A DNA stretch of 64,000 nucleotides from Metaphire vulgaris (taxonomy: Eukaryota > Annelida > Clitellata > Crassiclitellata > Megascolecidae), in contig CM030849.1 of assembly GCA_018105865.1 (NCBI GenBank), positions 8,930,087 to 8,994,086 on the forward strand, written 5' to 3'. Both the position numbers and the translations under genes were made by a program. Each line of letters begins with the position of its first letter. The first letter of the stretch is position 1. Of the stretch, positions 34,664 to 45,640 are shown piece by piece. A model generated the notes under the pieces. The model had not been told where the DNA came from. It worked only from the letters and a program-made list of their open reading frames with translations, and did no database searches.

Positions 34664-34847
34664 ATTGTCAGTGCTTTGTATACGAGAGTAACGGCCCGAG
34701 CGCCGCCGGCACTTTCACGTCGCCTGGGTTTCCTCTGCCCTACCCCTCCTCCGTCAACTGCGCACTGTACACGTTCATCGGTGATCTGAATGAAATCGTC
34801 GAGGTGACCTTCACTGAATTTGACCTTCAAGTGCCTTCAGCTGACAG
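34664..34847 (+). CDS. CUB gene exon 1: first half of CUB1
   Basis: The acceptor TTCGTGCATAG precedes it and the donor GACAG/GTTATT follows. The peptide CFVYESNGPSAAGTFTSPGF with the following NCALYTFIGDLNEIVEVTFT and EFDLQ is a CUB N-terminal half: first Cys, SPGFPxPYPxxxNC with the second Cys, and hydrophobic strands. The exon starts in phase 1 and ends in phase 2, like exons 3, 5 and 7. CUB domains are about 110-residue extracellular beta-sandwich modules that bind proteins. Together the four domains resemble SOL-1-like proteins, which act as auxiliary subunits of glutamate receptors in nematodes. The receptor role here is inference only. Confidence 0.85.
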
Positions 34848-35035
34848 GTTATTAAGTGAGAGAATGAAATGAGTGACGATGATTGGCGGTGATCGAAGTG
34901 CAAATAATGTCTTATTTTAGATTATTTTTCAACTGCCTCCAATGTTTTGTCTCCCAATAATTCATTATCTGGAAATGACCAGTTCTTTCGCGGTTCGGAT
35001 CTGGAGTTCCATCGATTGAAAGTCTAGGTATTACC

Positions 35036-35159
<124 letters not shown>

Positions 35160-35162
35160 TTA

Positions 35163-35545
35163 TGCTATGTTATGTTAAAATTTCAATTTATATAGCGCAG
35201 TAATCATGGTTGAAGGCCAAAGTCAAGAGCACTTTACACACTGCACTTATACGATAGCTCATACAAGAACGTCTTAAGTTTCTTTGCAAACAATTCGAGG
35301 TTAGATTCCATGGACACGTTATTAGGTAGGGCGTTCCAGAGGACAGGGTTCCCCCGCGCAACGGATCTCTCACCAAGTTGCACTGTCTTAGATGGAGGGG
35401 AACAAGCAACTTGACACTGTGACCAGATCGGATCTGACGACGCCGGTCAGTAGGCGAAGGCCTGTGAACTAGTTCAGCCAGGTAGCCGAGGAAAGTTGGA
35501 TCAAAGCTCGAGATGTTAGCCAACATCGCTTATAGGTCATACGCT
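35163..35545 (-). mobile_element. LINE (CR1/L2-like) 3' fragment in CUB intron 1
   Basis: The minus strand reads SSFDPTFLGYLAELVHRPSP, then CNLVRDPLRGGTLSSGTPY, with frameshifts, parallel to ERSVTRGNPLLWNALP in the 9.85 kb LINE. The 3' end TGCGCTATATAAATTGAAAT runs toward the AAT array. Confidence 0.75.
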
Positions 35546-35692
35546 CCAGAATGCATAAGCAATGAAGCTTGTCTTTCAGTAGATGATCACCCCATCGAGC
35601 TCCAAAGTTCATTTGAGCAGAGGCGTCGAGTAACCATCATTTGACAGTTCGAAATCGATAATCAGCAAACTATAAATACAGTAATATTATTC

Positions 35693-35758
<66 letters not shown>

Positions 35759-36036
35759 TCGACGAGACGTCGCAGCGTCCAATCCATGCGTCGATTACGT
35801 GCGTCTGCACCTGGATCTCGACCGACCGGAGCTGACGAACGACCTTCTGCTGCGGCAACAGACGAATCCTCGGCTGCTGTGCGGCGGCGGCGGCGGCGGC
35901 GGCGAAGGGAACATATCATCGCTGGAACAGACGCGCTTCTATTCGTCGAAACGGAGTCTCATCGTTGAATTTCACTCCGATCAGATCCAGACTAACAACA
36001 CCGGATTCAAAGCAATGTACCGATTCCTCGATAAAG
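35759..36036 (+). CDS. CUB gene exon 2: second half of CUB1
   Basis: The acceptor TTATTATTCAG abuts an (ATT)n array; the donor is ATAAAG/GTTAAC. The peptide includes NPCVDYVRLHLDLDRPEL, then RLLCG with the fourth Cys and a run of seven Gly coded by GGC repeats, and ends SDQIQTNNTGFKAMYRFLDK. The NxxGFxAxYxF end is the usual last strand of a CUB domain. Phase 2 in, phase 1 out. The poly-Gly loop lies where length variation is tolerated. Confidence 0.85.
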
Positions 36037-36199
36037 GTTAACAATAATAATAGTAATAATAATAATAGTAATAAATATGTGTTAATTAATTAATTTTAAC
36101 ACGCTGTCCGAATAATACCATTGTCATAAGATTTTAAATTGATGGACCTAAACTGATTAAACTGATTAAGCTGATTGCTGATTATCGATTTCTACCTAA

Positions 36200-36265
<66 letters not shown>

Positions 36266-36532
36266 TCATTCCAGCCATCGAATCCGCGTTTGAGAAAGAC
36301 GACGACGACGAGAAGAAGAATTTCGCAATTAATTAATTATTCGGCGAACAGAGATCATTGTTTTGAGTTTCATCGCTGCTGAGAATTACGAGAAATAGTT
36401 GGATTTATAGAGACCGTTGGCCAGTTGCCTAATTGTGATTTCTATTTGAGTTGTTCGTTGTGTGTTACTCCGGCGCCGTTTTTTGTACGAAAGGGCAGTT
36501 CGAGATGGTTGGGGTCAGTCGGCGATGGGGAG

Positions 36533-36734
36533 ATTCCTGCGTTTACGATTTCTTCAGCAATAAAATTCTTCGTCGAGGGCGATTCTTTTCGCCCCGTTAT
36601 CCGCAGAACTATCCGCCAGGCATCCACTGCGTCTACGTCTTCCACGGACAGAAGGACGAGGCGGTGGTCGTCGCCTTAGCCACCGTTCGCCTCGCCTCCG
36701 CCTCCGCCTCCGCCTCCGCCTCCGCCTCAGACAG
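36533..36734 (+). CDS. CUB gene exon 3: first half of CUB2
   Basis: Acceptor GATGGGGAG, donor CAGACAG/GTCCGT. It reads DSCVYDFFSNKILRRGRFFS then PRYPQNYPPGIHCVYVFHGQ and KDEAVVVALATVRLA. The end, where sister domains have FxxFDLQ, is replaced by an Ala-Ser repeat coded by GCCTCC hexamers (36,690-36,729). Phase 1 in, phase 2 out. The pyrimidine tract before the acceptor is weak, but phase and the domain start support it. Confidence 0.8.
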
Positions 36735-36895
36735 GTCCGTTGCTACCCGTCCTATAGTCATTACCACACAAAATCTTCAACAGATTAGATAGTTAATAAT
36801 TATCCATGCATGTGAGAAGTTTCTATACTTTTATCGAAGATCGATGCCAAAATATCTGTCGTCTGATGAACTTTTATTTTGTCGAATTCTTTCAG

Positions 36896-37305
36896 ATGCG
36901 CGGGCGATTCGTTAGTCGTCGTCGACGGATCAAATTTCACCGAAACAGCCTCCGTCCTGCGTCGAATCTGCTCCGGAGCTGACGACCGAAAAGCGCATCC
37001 ACTGCTGGAGTCGACAGGAAGTCAGTTGATGGTCGATTTTCGTAGCTTCAGGTCAGAAAACCCCGGAGCGCCTGGAGGCGAGGGCTTCGCTGGGTCGTTC
37101 GAATTCAGAAGACGCAGCAGCATCCAAAGGTCGACGCATCGAACGTCGTCTCCTCCTCCTCCTCTTCCTCCTCGTTCTTCTTCTTCGTCGTCGGCGGCGT
37201 CCTTTCGTCCGCGGACGACTTTCCTTCCAACGACAGAAGGTCGTGTCGTTGTGGCAACCGACGCACCTCTCATAGCAACAACAAATGAAACTTCTACAAA
37301 TCACG
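36896..37305 (+). CDS. CUB gene exon 4: second half of CUB2 plus linker
   Basis: Acceptor AATTCTTTCAG, donor AATCACG/GTATCA. It reads CAGDSLVVVDGSNFTETASV, then RRICSGADD with the fourth Cys and GEGFAGSFEFRR as the last strand. About 65 further residues form a Pro/Ser/Thr-rich linker (TSSPPPPLPPRSSSSSS; FLPTTEGRVVVATDAP). Phase 2 in, phase 1 out. The linker is unusually long for a domain border in this gene and may be O-glycosylated. Confidence 0.8.
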
Positions 37306-38312
37306 GTATCATCACCTGAGTATAATTAAGTAAGTCAATCTTGTGGATTTATATGGCGCTTTGGATATTAGTAGTACAACGCACAACAGTAGTTGCCTGT
37401 TCTTAGGCGCCTAGCTTTTCTTAAAATAGTTTTGAGAAAGGCAGACAGTGGTCAATATATCCGAAGGACAGTGAAGGTTCACTCCATGGGCTTCAGCGCC
37501 TGTACGGAGAACAGAATGGTTAGCGTCTTCAGTTTTGCATGGCCATGGGCTGAATGAGGGCGATTGCCAGCCTTTCCCTCACCGCCTTTCCTTCCACCGA
37601 GTTAACGTAACTTAACACCCGATATATTCATTCGCAGCTGAGTCGACTGGGGGCGCTTAGGACAGAAATAGGCTAACCGAAAGCTTTCTGCCGCGGCCGG
37701 GAGTTGAACCACTGACCTCAAAATTGGTAGACCGGTGCGCTAACCACTGTTCCACCGCGCACTCCGAGGGCAGTGAAGCTAAGTAGTATCGTTATCATTG
37801 CAGCACTCCAGTCATATGTCGTGTCGATTACTTGTCTCTCCATCATCGCTGCCGTTGTCTGTGTTTTTAGCTGTTTTGGGACCTCCGCACGATCCTCGGG
37901 ATTCTCCGCTGGCCTTTGTTGACCTCGTGACCACGTCAGATCAACCGACAATGCAGGGTGAGTCATGTGACATGAAGCTCTGAATGACGTCATCACCAAT
38001 GCGATTATTTCTGGTAATTCAGTTGAAGTCAAATTAGTCGTGAACGGAAGTAAGGTCACTCAGGCTTCACGCGCATCGACTCCAGGACGCCATATTCGCT
38101 ATTTCATTAAGCGCAAGTCTTACGTAAGCAGGTTATTTAGTGCAGACACATTTCTTGATTCAGTTTTGCTTTCGGGTGCATGCAGTCGTTACTTCTTCTA
38201 GCTGATGTCCTGTTAGTTGTTCAGTGTTCACCGTAAGTTGTCTTATCTAAACGGTTTCTATCGTCGGATTCTCTCTTGCACTGTTTCAATCGAATCGTGT
38301 TTCATCGTTCAG
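37306..38312. other. Intron between exons 4 and 5
   Basis: Contains the SINE at 37,477-37,763 and otherwise unclassified sequence. Short frames at 37.7-38.05 kb belong to the SINE or show no domain. Confidence 0.6.
37477..37763 (-). mobile_element. tRNA-derived SINE in the intron
   Basis: On the minus strand the head (37,763 leftward) reads GCGCGGTGGAACAGTGGTTA (A box) and GGTTCAACTCC (B box), followed by CCCCCAGTCGACTCAGC, whose GTCGACTCAGC core is shared with the SINE at 9.8-10.5 kb. Flanks CCGAAGGACAGTGAAG (37,461-37,476) and CCGAGGGCAGTGAAG (37,764-37,778) look like an imperfect 15-bp target duplication. Confidence 0.8.
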
Positions 38313-38547
38313 CGCCGTGCGAATACGAATTCTCAAGCGACGGAGAGGATAAAGTAGGAGGAGGAGGAGGAGGAAGGTCAGGAAGAAGAATTCCGCGTTC
38401 CTTCTCTTCGCCTTTCTATCCGTTGACTTATCCGCCGCTTCTCACCTGTCGTTATACGTTCCGTTGTCATGGCGACAAAGAACGCGTCCAGATCGTTGTA
38501 ACGGACTTTGATTTGGCGCATCCAACGGACGCACTCGACGGCGCTGA
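38313..38547 (+). CDS. CUB gene exon 5: first half of CUB3
   Basis: Acceptor TTTCATCGTTCAG, donor GCTGA/GTAAGT, an ideal donor. It reads APCEYEFSSDGEDKVGGGGG, then PRSFSSPFYPLTYPPLLTCR and YTFRCHGDKERVQIVVTDFD. First and second CUB Cys are present, and a GGA-coded Gly run sits in the first loop. Phase 1 in, phase 2 out. Confidence 0.85.
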
Positions 38548-39325
38548 GTAAGTCGTCGTTGTCGTCGTCGTCGTCTAACCGCTGTAGTCATTCTGACAGC
38601 CACTGAGCTTACCGCAAACCTCTAAGATAACGCGTGGGCTCGTATGAGTCGAATGCAGCACTGCTGCGATGCAACTATCACATTCAAAGACTGCTACAAC
38701 AACAGCAGCAGCAGCAGCAACAGAATGGCAGACCTAAGTGCCTTTTAAATCTATTTATTCAGGTGCTAAGAGCACTCGAGAACTCTCGTAAGTCCATTCG
38801 CATCCGTCAAAAAAAGGGAAAAGCATCGTTAGGAAATTCTCTTGCATTGTCAACTGTTATTCGCGTTCTTCTGAGAAGGAAGAGTTCGTTTTTTTTCTTT
38901 CCTTGAGGTTACATTTCTCTGCTCCAAGATTCTTGCATTGCTTCCGAAGGACCGTCCCATATGTCACACTATTCAGAACAATGGTTCGCTCCTTTTGGGC
39001 GAATTGCATTGGATATTGGAATGCCAATAATTGGCTCAGAGTGTCCACTAAGAATACCTCGAGTGACACAGACCGCGGCTCCATTTGGTTGGGCGTGTCA
39101 CCAAAACAATTAAGTGGGTGGTCACCTCCTGCTCCTTTGCTCCACTGGAGACGTAGACAAAAGACCGCAACTCGTGGTTAACGCTTTTAGTTTCGGAATC
39201 CTCCCCGACCGCAACTTGGGGTTAACGCTAGGAAGGTTAAAGAAGAAGAAGAAGATTGACCTTTTCTGCATGTGAGTAAGTTGTCCGTCGTTAGTTTTGT
39301 CGCCGCCCTTGTCTTTCGGTCTCAG
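38548..39325. other. Intron between exons 5 and 6
   Basis: Starts with GTC/GTCGTC repeats. About 39,140-39,260 carries AACTTGGGGTTAACGC words and an AAGAAGAAG tract like the tail of the LINE at 17.28 kb, so it is probably a LINE 3' scrap. No coding exon seen. Confidence 0.5.
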
Positions 39326-39528
39326 ATGCGATGGGTTCGACCGTCTGGTGGCCGTTGTGTTGGTCGGCGACAGTCGTCGGGAGATCGGGATGTTCTGCGG
39401 TCGAATGAGTCCTCCGCTTCTGATGAGCAGCGGACAGGAGATGGACGTCATCTTCTCCAGCTCAGCTCCCTCTCGGTCGTCCAGCGTTGAACCGAGAGGA
39501 TTTCGCGCTGAGTACGCCTTTGTCACGA
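39326..39528 (+). CDS. CUB gene exon 6: second half of CUB3
   Basis: Acceptor TTTCGGTCTCAG, donor CACGA/GTGAGT. It reads CDGFDRLVAVVLVGDSRREI then GMFCGRMSPPLLMSSGQEMD, and ends VEPRGFRAEYAFVTS with the usual GFxAxYxF strand. Third and fourth CUB Cys present. Phase 2 in, phase 1 out. Confidence 0.87.
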
Positions 39529-39696
39529 GTGAGTAGAATTCTCTGTCGTCGTGCTCTTTGCTTCCACGTAGACCCAAAGCATCGTCGTGTTAAATAGTCA
39601 TGTGAGGACTGGCGCAGGTAAATATTCTGACGTAGCATAAAAATTCGATTCACAATTCAGCACCAACTGACTGAAAATAATCAAATTACTTATACC

Positions 39697-39977
39697 CAGT
39701 GGCGCAGCCAGGATTTCCGGAAGGGAGGTTTGGTTTTTGGTTTTGACCGTGACCAACTTTGCAAAAATCCTGACAAGCAAAAAACGTTATCACCTCTAGT
39801 TTTTAGGTGACAAGCAAAAAAAGGTCTTCGCCTCTTGCTTAAACCTTTCAGTCTAGGCAAGGAGGAAGTTTGACCCCCAAAGTCGCGTAAAAAATTAAAA
39901 ATTCATGGAAACTCATTAAAAATATTTTGTTTCTGGCAGCCAAGGGGGTTTTTAACCCAAACCCTTCCCCTTGGCTA
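39697..39977. mobile_element. hAT MITE with damaged right end, CAGTGGCGCAGCC family
   Basis: Starts CAGTGGCGCAGCCAGGATT; flanked by CTTATACC on both sides (39,689-39,696; 39,978-39,985). The right end stops at CCCCTTGGCTA, so the last 8 or so bases of the inverted repeat are missing although the target duplication remains. It is the reverse-oriented relative of 32,996-33,302. Confidence 0.8.
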
Positions 39978-40490
39978 CTTATACCAACTTGCACTGTAAC
40001 ATATCTTTATGACATTTTACGTGGCCATGTCCAAGAATATGTGCATTATCAAGGCAGACACGCACATCCCATTTAGTCCATCTGCGACTAGAGAATTTGG
40101 GGAGCATGGGGTTCCGACCCTACCACAGAAGCGTTTGAGTAATGCTCTAGAGCTAGTCGTGAGCACTGATGCATATTTTCAAGACTTCAATTTTGATTTA
40201 TTGCGGGGAACTGCTCTTGTCAACGTCAATACCTTCTGGCAAACGAGAGCACCAACATGACTGTATAGGGAGAAAGTGTTAGAAACGCATTAATATCACG
40301 TCACCTGCAGTATGGGATTATAAGCGACTGTGTAGGTGCGATGACAGTTGACATTAATTGGACTTCTCGGCAAATTTAAGCACGACGCAAAACACGCGTC
40401 TAAAATAAGTATTATGTGGTTTGTGTGGTTCAACTGATGGAGCATTCTATCCACGTATTGCAAATTTCATTTCAAATGTTTTCTTAAAAG

Positions 40491-40701
40491 ATTTTGGAAT
40501 AAAATCTGGTGAGCAGAGGCAAGACACCGTCTGTGGCTTTGACTTTCTGAGCAACAAATCGTTAAACGGAAGTTTTTCATCACCCAACTTCCCCGGACTA
40601 TATCCTCGCTCAACGGAATGCCATTATCTGTTCTACGGAAGATTCGGTGAACGAATTCACATATCATTCGACCAGTTTGACGTCGAAGGAGTCCCTCCAA
40701 G
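40491..40701 (+). CDS. CUB gene exon 7: first half of CUB4
   Basis: Donor CTCCAAG/GTAATA. Two acceptors fit phase 1: 40,490 (TTCTTAAAAG, chosen for its better pyrimidine tract) and 40,523 (AGAGGCAAG). It reads VCGFDFLSNKSLNGSFSSPN, then FPGLYPRSTECHYLFYGRFG and ERIHISFDQFDVEGVPP. This is the domain closest to SOL-1-like proteins (SSPNFPGLYPR and FDQFDVEGVPPR style). Confidence 0.87.
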
Positions 40702-41209
40702 GTAATATAACATAATAAATTAATATATGTAAAATAACAGCCCCTTCCATTAGTCTCTACCAAACCACTTTCATCTTTAATTAACTCCCTCAATTTAAAT
40801 CACCAACTCTATGCTGATGGCATTCAATTATTTCTTTCCTTTTCAGTGTTCTTCTGTAGCCCGACTCGCCGTGTAGGGTTGGGGTAGGGTAGGGTAGGGT
40901 TTGTTTAAAATATTTAGTAGATATCATTTATCTATGAGCAGGCATTAGAGCTCAAGTTAAACCACAAAACTTTACAAGAAGAACTTTCTCGGTCGAGGAG
41001 TCCTTGGAGGAGTCAGCGGACGCCATTATAGATTTATTACTGATGATGTCAGATTACGTCATCTGTATTTCCTTTATGTTTTCAGTAAGTAAAATGCATG
41101 CCGTCTGACAAACTGAACGCGATATACAAGTTATACTAATACACTTTACTCAATATTATTTTTCTATTACTGCATTGCTAATTTGCTATAGTAGTGAGAA
41201 ATGAAAATA

Positions 41210-41382
41210 TAAATTTTCGGGTAAAAACGGGTATACCCGTACCCGTAGCCGCTATACCCGTACCCGTAGCGCTATACCCGTACCCGACCCGTACCCGAAA
41301 AATGTATATACCCTACCCGTACCCGCGGGTACGGGTACGGGTAGGGTATACCCGCGGGTACGGGTATACCCGCACATCCCTA
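41210..41382. mobile_element. Element end with ACCCGT/ACGGGT subterminal arrays
   Basis: TACCCGTACCCG words in the left half face GCGGGTACGGGTACGGG words in the right half, forming a large inverted repeat. The right terminus reads GGTATACCCGCACATCCCTA, that is TAGGGATGTGCGGGTA inverted, resembling hAT ends beginning CAGGGATGT. The left terminus is not clear. Confidence 0.6.
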
Positions 41383-41580
41383 ATGGTCACCTTGGTCTTT
41401 TGCATCAGCCGCTCACCCAATCGACTTCGGCTTCGATCGGGTTGCTTATGCGGTGGAAGGAAAGACAACAATTGAAATGCCTACAACCGTCATCATTCAG
41501 CCAACGTACCACGTTCAGTATACCTGAGGTCGTCGAGCCTATCAAGCGACCTTTTTTGCACGGACCCGGCAGGCTAAACT

Positions 41581-43264
41581 CAGTGGCGGCTCTAGGATTT
41601 GGCAAGTGGGGGGGCCGTTGGGGTCAGAGGCGGTTCTAGGCCTAGGCCGGGTAGGCCATGGCCTACCCAAAACTTTGTCTGGCCTACCCAAAAAATTACG
41701 TGGCCTACACTGTGGCTGGCCTACCCGAAAAATATGTGGCCTACCTACACTCCTACAGTATAGCTGGCCTCCCTCCAAAATGCGTTGTGTGGCTGGGTAA
41801 TTAGTGCGTATGGCCTACGCTACGAGGCTGTCGAGTGTAGTGTAAGGCCAATTTGAATCCCCAGCCACTCATCAGATACCTTCTTTTCCATTCGGTTTCC
41901 AGATGTCAAGTCTCAAGAATCTTTATCTAATTGATCAACCACCACTGACTGATCAATGGTCGTTCAACGGTCTCCGCACACATTTTCTTCCCATCCTCCT
42001 CAGTGTCTAATTTGTTAGATGTACTGTCATTGGTAGTACTTACCCTCCCCCTCCTCATCCCCCCGTATCCCCACAGAATTACCAGACTTCCAGGCGAGTG
42101 TTGCAGAGTTTAGGGGCTACTTTAGGCGTTTTCGCCATGGGAGTAGTTCCTCTTACTGTCAATAATTAAGTTCCCTCTAATGAATGGCCTTATCTGACGG
42201 TTGATGACATGGATGACATGACTGTTTTGATAATCAATTCTCAACGTCGTCGGACATCTGGTGTAATCTAATGTATGTTCTGGTTAACAGAACAGAGATG
42301 GAGAAGCCGCAGTAACTATCGTGTAAGACGGCGACGCTAAGCTAAGTGCTAACATTCAGTCCGTTTAAGATTGCGGAATTTGCAGCTCATATAAGAGACA
42401 GTCTAGGCCTATCATACAAATTACTTATAATAATTATAGATGAATAAATTTATGGTTAAACGCGCTCGAGTTAGTGGAAACGAAGATGTAGAAGACATGG
42501 TGACTGACGATTGAACTGGACCTACAAAGACAACTGTTGAATCTCAAGACGTTCAACATCACTCAACGGATGTAGGCCTATCAATTTCACAAGTAGCACC
42601 AGTTGACTCAGGTGGTCTGCGTAAGTTTTCATACTACTGTGACTGATATCAGCAAGGATTATAAAGATCAACCTGTGCAACCTAAACTGCAGATCTTTCC
42701 AAAATCAAAATTTGGTCAGCGTTTCACGAGCATTTAACTCTTCGTTGCATGACAGGTAGGTCCCTATCATTTCTTGGAATATTCAGTTGCAAGCAATGCC
42801 ATTAGTTTGTTTTTTGTGCCGTCATTTTTGTCCACGATCAGGATACCAGGAATGATGAATCTCCTTTAACGGAGACTGGGTTGCGTGGTTGAGAAAATAT
42901 TGGCAGCAAACTATCGAAACATTTCGCAAGCGTGATGCATTCTAATGCTCTTGCACAGTGGAATACACAAAAGTAGGCCTACACTGATGCAACTGGCAGC
43001 ATGGCACATTTTTGTCGGAGTCTCAGCCTAACACGCTACTTTGTCAAGTTGACCTTCTCCTGACCTTGAACCCTTGAACACTGCAACGCACATAGTTTGC
43101 AAGCACTCATTTTTGCATGTTTATATGCACTTGATAATATTCCACTTATATTTGGTTAAAGCTAATAAATTACAACTTGGTGATTTTACAGATTCCTTCC
43201 ATACTTCAAATCCGTTTTCTCAAAATTTTACTTTTTTTGGTTAGGTCACCCTGGTCCTCAGTGC

Positions 43265-43329
<65 letters not shown>

Positions 43330-43656
43330 CACTGCACATCCTATATATTATGCTGCGCTATTGTATTTTATGACCACAGATTTTCGGGTGGGATTAACCT
43401 TATGAACTTTGATACATCGACACGGTCCAAGCTTGGCCTACCCAAAATTTTCATGGCCTTTGACTGGCCTACCCAAATTAAAATTCCTAGAACCGCCCCT
43501 GGTTGGGGTGGCAACTTCTAATCATGGGGGGCCAGCCATTTGTTGTTTAATGTGTGTAGCATTAAGTATAGGGTCCCAACTGGGGAGGCCACTGGGGGGC
43601 AGTCTCTCAATAGGGGGGCACGGGCCCCCCTGGTCCCCCCGGTGGAGCCGCCACTG
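41581..43656. mobile_element. hAT MITE, CAGTGGCGGCTC family, split by another hAT element
   Basis: Left piece CAGTGGCGGCTCTAGG (41,581-41,624) and right piece ending GGTGGAGCCGCCACTG (43,502-43,656). Flanks GCTAAACT and GCTATACT match at 7 of 8 positions. Without the insert it is about 190 bp, like the intact copy at 23,990. Confidence 0.9.
41625..43501. mobile_element. 1.88-kb hAT element nested in a MITE, with zinc-finger relic
   Basis: Ends CAGAGGCGGTTCTAGG and CCTAGAACCGCCCCTG are 16-bp inverted repeats with one mismatch. Perfect 8-bp duplications GTTGGGGT flank it (41,617-41,624; 43,502-43,509). At about 42,650-42,960 a frameshifted + strand reading gives QPKLQIFPKSKFGQ, FLEYSVASNAIS and CRHF-like pieces, then RGWENIGSKLSKHFASVMHS. 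This order fits the TTF/ZMYM-type zinc finger at the N-terminus of many hAT transposases. The catalytic part is gone. A (TA)n tract fills 43,268-43,326. Confidence 0.85.
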
Positions 43657-43830
43657 GCTATACTGCAAATCTGTGGGCTTGTGCATGTGTGTGTGTGTGT
43701 GTGTACTGGTATCAACAGCGTCCATTACATTCATAAATTAAGACAGTGACGCTTGCAGTGGATACTTGAAGGAAACCTATAACTTGTCATTCTTACAGAC
43801 TAATTCGGCGCAACGACTGTCTTTTTGCAG

Positions 43831-44048
43831 CTGCCTTTTTGACACGAACAGCGACTTCGTGGAATTTTCAAATTTCAACATTCACGTAACTGACCGAAAG
43901 ATGACGCGGTTGTGCGGCTCGGAATCAGCGATTCAAGGTCGAAACACTGTCACATCGGACGGCAACTTCTTCCGCGTCACTTTCAAGTCAAACGAAATCT
44001 ACGACGGATCTGGATTTCAAGCCAGCTATCAGTTCAAACCAACAAGCG
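43831..44048 (+). CDS. CUB gene exon 8: second half of CUB4
   Basis: Acceptor CTGTCTTTTTGCAG (strong), donor ACAAGCG/GTAAGA (strong). It reads CLFDTNSDFVEFSNFNIHVT, then RKMTRLCGSESAIQGRNTVT, and ends FFRVTFKSNEIYDGSGFQAS YQF. The SDFVEFSNF and FFRVTFKSN blocks are the best matches in the gene to SOL-1-like proteins. Phase 2 in, phase 1 out, so at least one more exon must follow. None is secure downstream, so the membrane anchor and C-terminus are missing from this annotation. Confidence 0.9.
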
Positions 44049-44139
44049 GTAAGATTCACCCGCTCAGGCCCGATAGCAGCGCCGTCAATCCATCTGCAGT
44101 ACGATTGTCATTTATTTCGTAGCCTAGAGATAGCTTTGC

Positions 44140-45640
44140 CATGCTTCGAAGATAGTTTTGAAGATCCTTACAAAACGAGTACAAGCAAAGTCAGAAGCAG
44201 TGAAGGGGATCAGTGAAGAACAGTACGGATTCAGGAAACGCAAAGCTGCCAGAGATGCAATAGGAATGCTTAGGGCGTTGTGAGAAAGAAGCATAGAAAG
44301 GGGCATTAAAATCTACATCTGCTTTGTGGACTATGAAAAAATCATTTGATCGAGTAGACTGGACAAAACTGAGAGCACTCAGAGGAATGGGATGAGACTA
44401 CAGAGGCAGAAAACTCATAGGAAACCTGTACATAAATTAAACAATATATGTGTGAATGGAAACGACTCTAAACCAGGAATTCTGGGAAGGGGGTGAGACA
44501 AGGATGCCCTCTCTCACCGTTGTTGTTCAATATCTACACAGAAGATATTGTTATCGTCTTCTGTTAAAAGAAGCCTTCGAGAACACAGAAGATGGAGTAG
44601 TGGTGGGTGGAAAAAGGATATGGGACATAAGATTTGCTGATGACCAGGCAATTATGGCAAACACCAACCATGGATTGCAGAGGTTGACGAACCTTCTTAA
44701 TGCAACATCAAAGGATTACGGAATGAAAATCAATTTAAAGAAGACAAAGGCAATGAAAATCAGCAGACACGGTGGAGAAATGAAAATAATCATTGATGGA
44801 GTGGAAATAGAACATGTAGAAGAATTCTGTTATCTTGGAAGCCTGCTTGACACAAACATCAAGTGTCATAAATAAAGAGAAGAATTGTCATGGGGAAAGA
44901 AGCCTTTATGAACAGAAGAGAACTGCTGAGAAGAAATTTTAACCAAAATCTGAAAAAAACAATTGGTCAAAACACTGATCTGGCCAGTGACACTCTATGG
45001 ATCAGAAACTTGGGCGCTCAGAAAATAAGACATAAGGAAACTAGAGGCATTCGAAATGTGGATCTGGCGAAGAATGGAAAAATCAGTTGGATGGAACAAA
45101 TAACCAACAAAGAAGTCAGGAACAGCGGCGTAGCCAGAAATTTGATTTGGGAGGGTATAAATGTTTGAGAGGGGTCTAAACCTTAACTGTAAACCATATA
45201 AACTACATATAACCACATATAATCACATAAAATTCACGTAAAAACTTTAAGGTAGACTGATTTGGGTGGGGTATATATACCGAAATACCCCCCTCCGTCG
45301 CTACGCCCCTGGTCAAGAAGAGGATAGAAGAGAAGAAAAGCCTAATACACACTACTTGTACAGGACAAAAGAAGTGATAGGGCCTGTTCTGGGAGAAGAA
45401 TCAAACCTACTAAAAGAAAGACTAGAAGGAAATATGAATGTATGAATGCACACAAAGGGCGACCAAGGACATCAATGCTGGAGTGGATGTTCGACACAGA
45501 CGACACTACGGAAAAACAAGTATTCAGCCCTGAAGATAAAAGCTCAAGATGAGAGGAGTGGCGATGCTGGAGTATGGAACCTGTCTTTAGACAGAGCACC
45601 TGAAGAAGAGGAATAGCGCAATAAAGAAGTTCTGACCCTT
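44140..45640 (+). mobile_element. Degenerate LINE with RT domain, broken by a MITE
   Basis: Pieces in shifting + frames: YGFRKRKAARDAIGMLRA; CFVDYEK then FDRVDWTKL; VRQGCPLSPLLFNIYTED; DIRFADDQAIMANTNHGLQR (the catalytic YADD box as FADD); KINLKKTKAMKIS; CYLGSLLDTNIK. After the MITE (45,123-45,311) it resumes with KERLEGNMN and KGRPRTSMLEWMFDTDD. Many frameshifts and stops; dead. It begins about 90 bp after CUB exon 8, so it lies in an intron or just past the gene. Confidence 0.85.
45123..45311. mobile_element. hAT MITE, GGCGTAGC family, inside the LINE
   Basis: Ends CAGCGGCGTAGCCAG and CGTCGCTACGCCCCTG. Flanks GTCAGGAA and GTCAAGAA match at 7 of 8 positions. Reverse-oriented relative of 17,951-18,135. 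Confidence 0.88.

Larger units (their letters stand above)
40702..43830. other. Large TE-filled intron between exons 7 and 8
   Basis: Holds a GGGTAG tract (about 40,880-40,905), an ACCCGT-array element (about 41,210-41,382) and the nested hAT pair at 41,581-43,656. No exon seen in it. Confidence 0.7.

Noticed and set aside
37690..37765. Functional tRNA gene on the minus strand
   Set aside because: A and B boxes are present, but the body continues into SINE sequence and the arms do not form a full cloverleaf; it is a SINE head.
43177..43521. 114-codon + frame in the CUB intron
   Set aside because: Contains the (TA)n tract and the right end of the nested hAT element; no domain.
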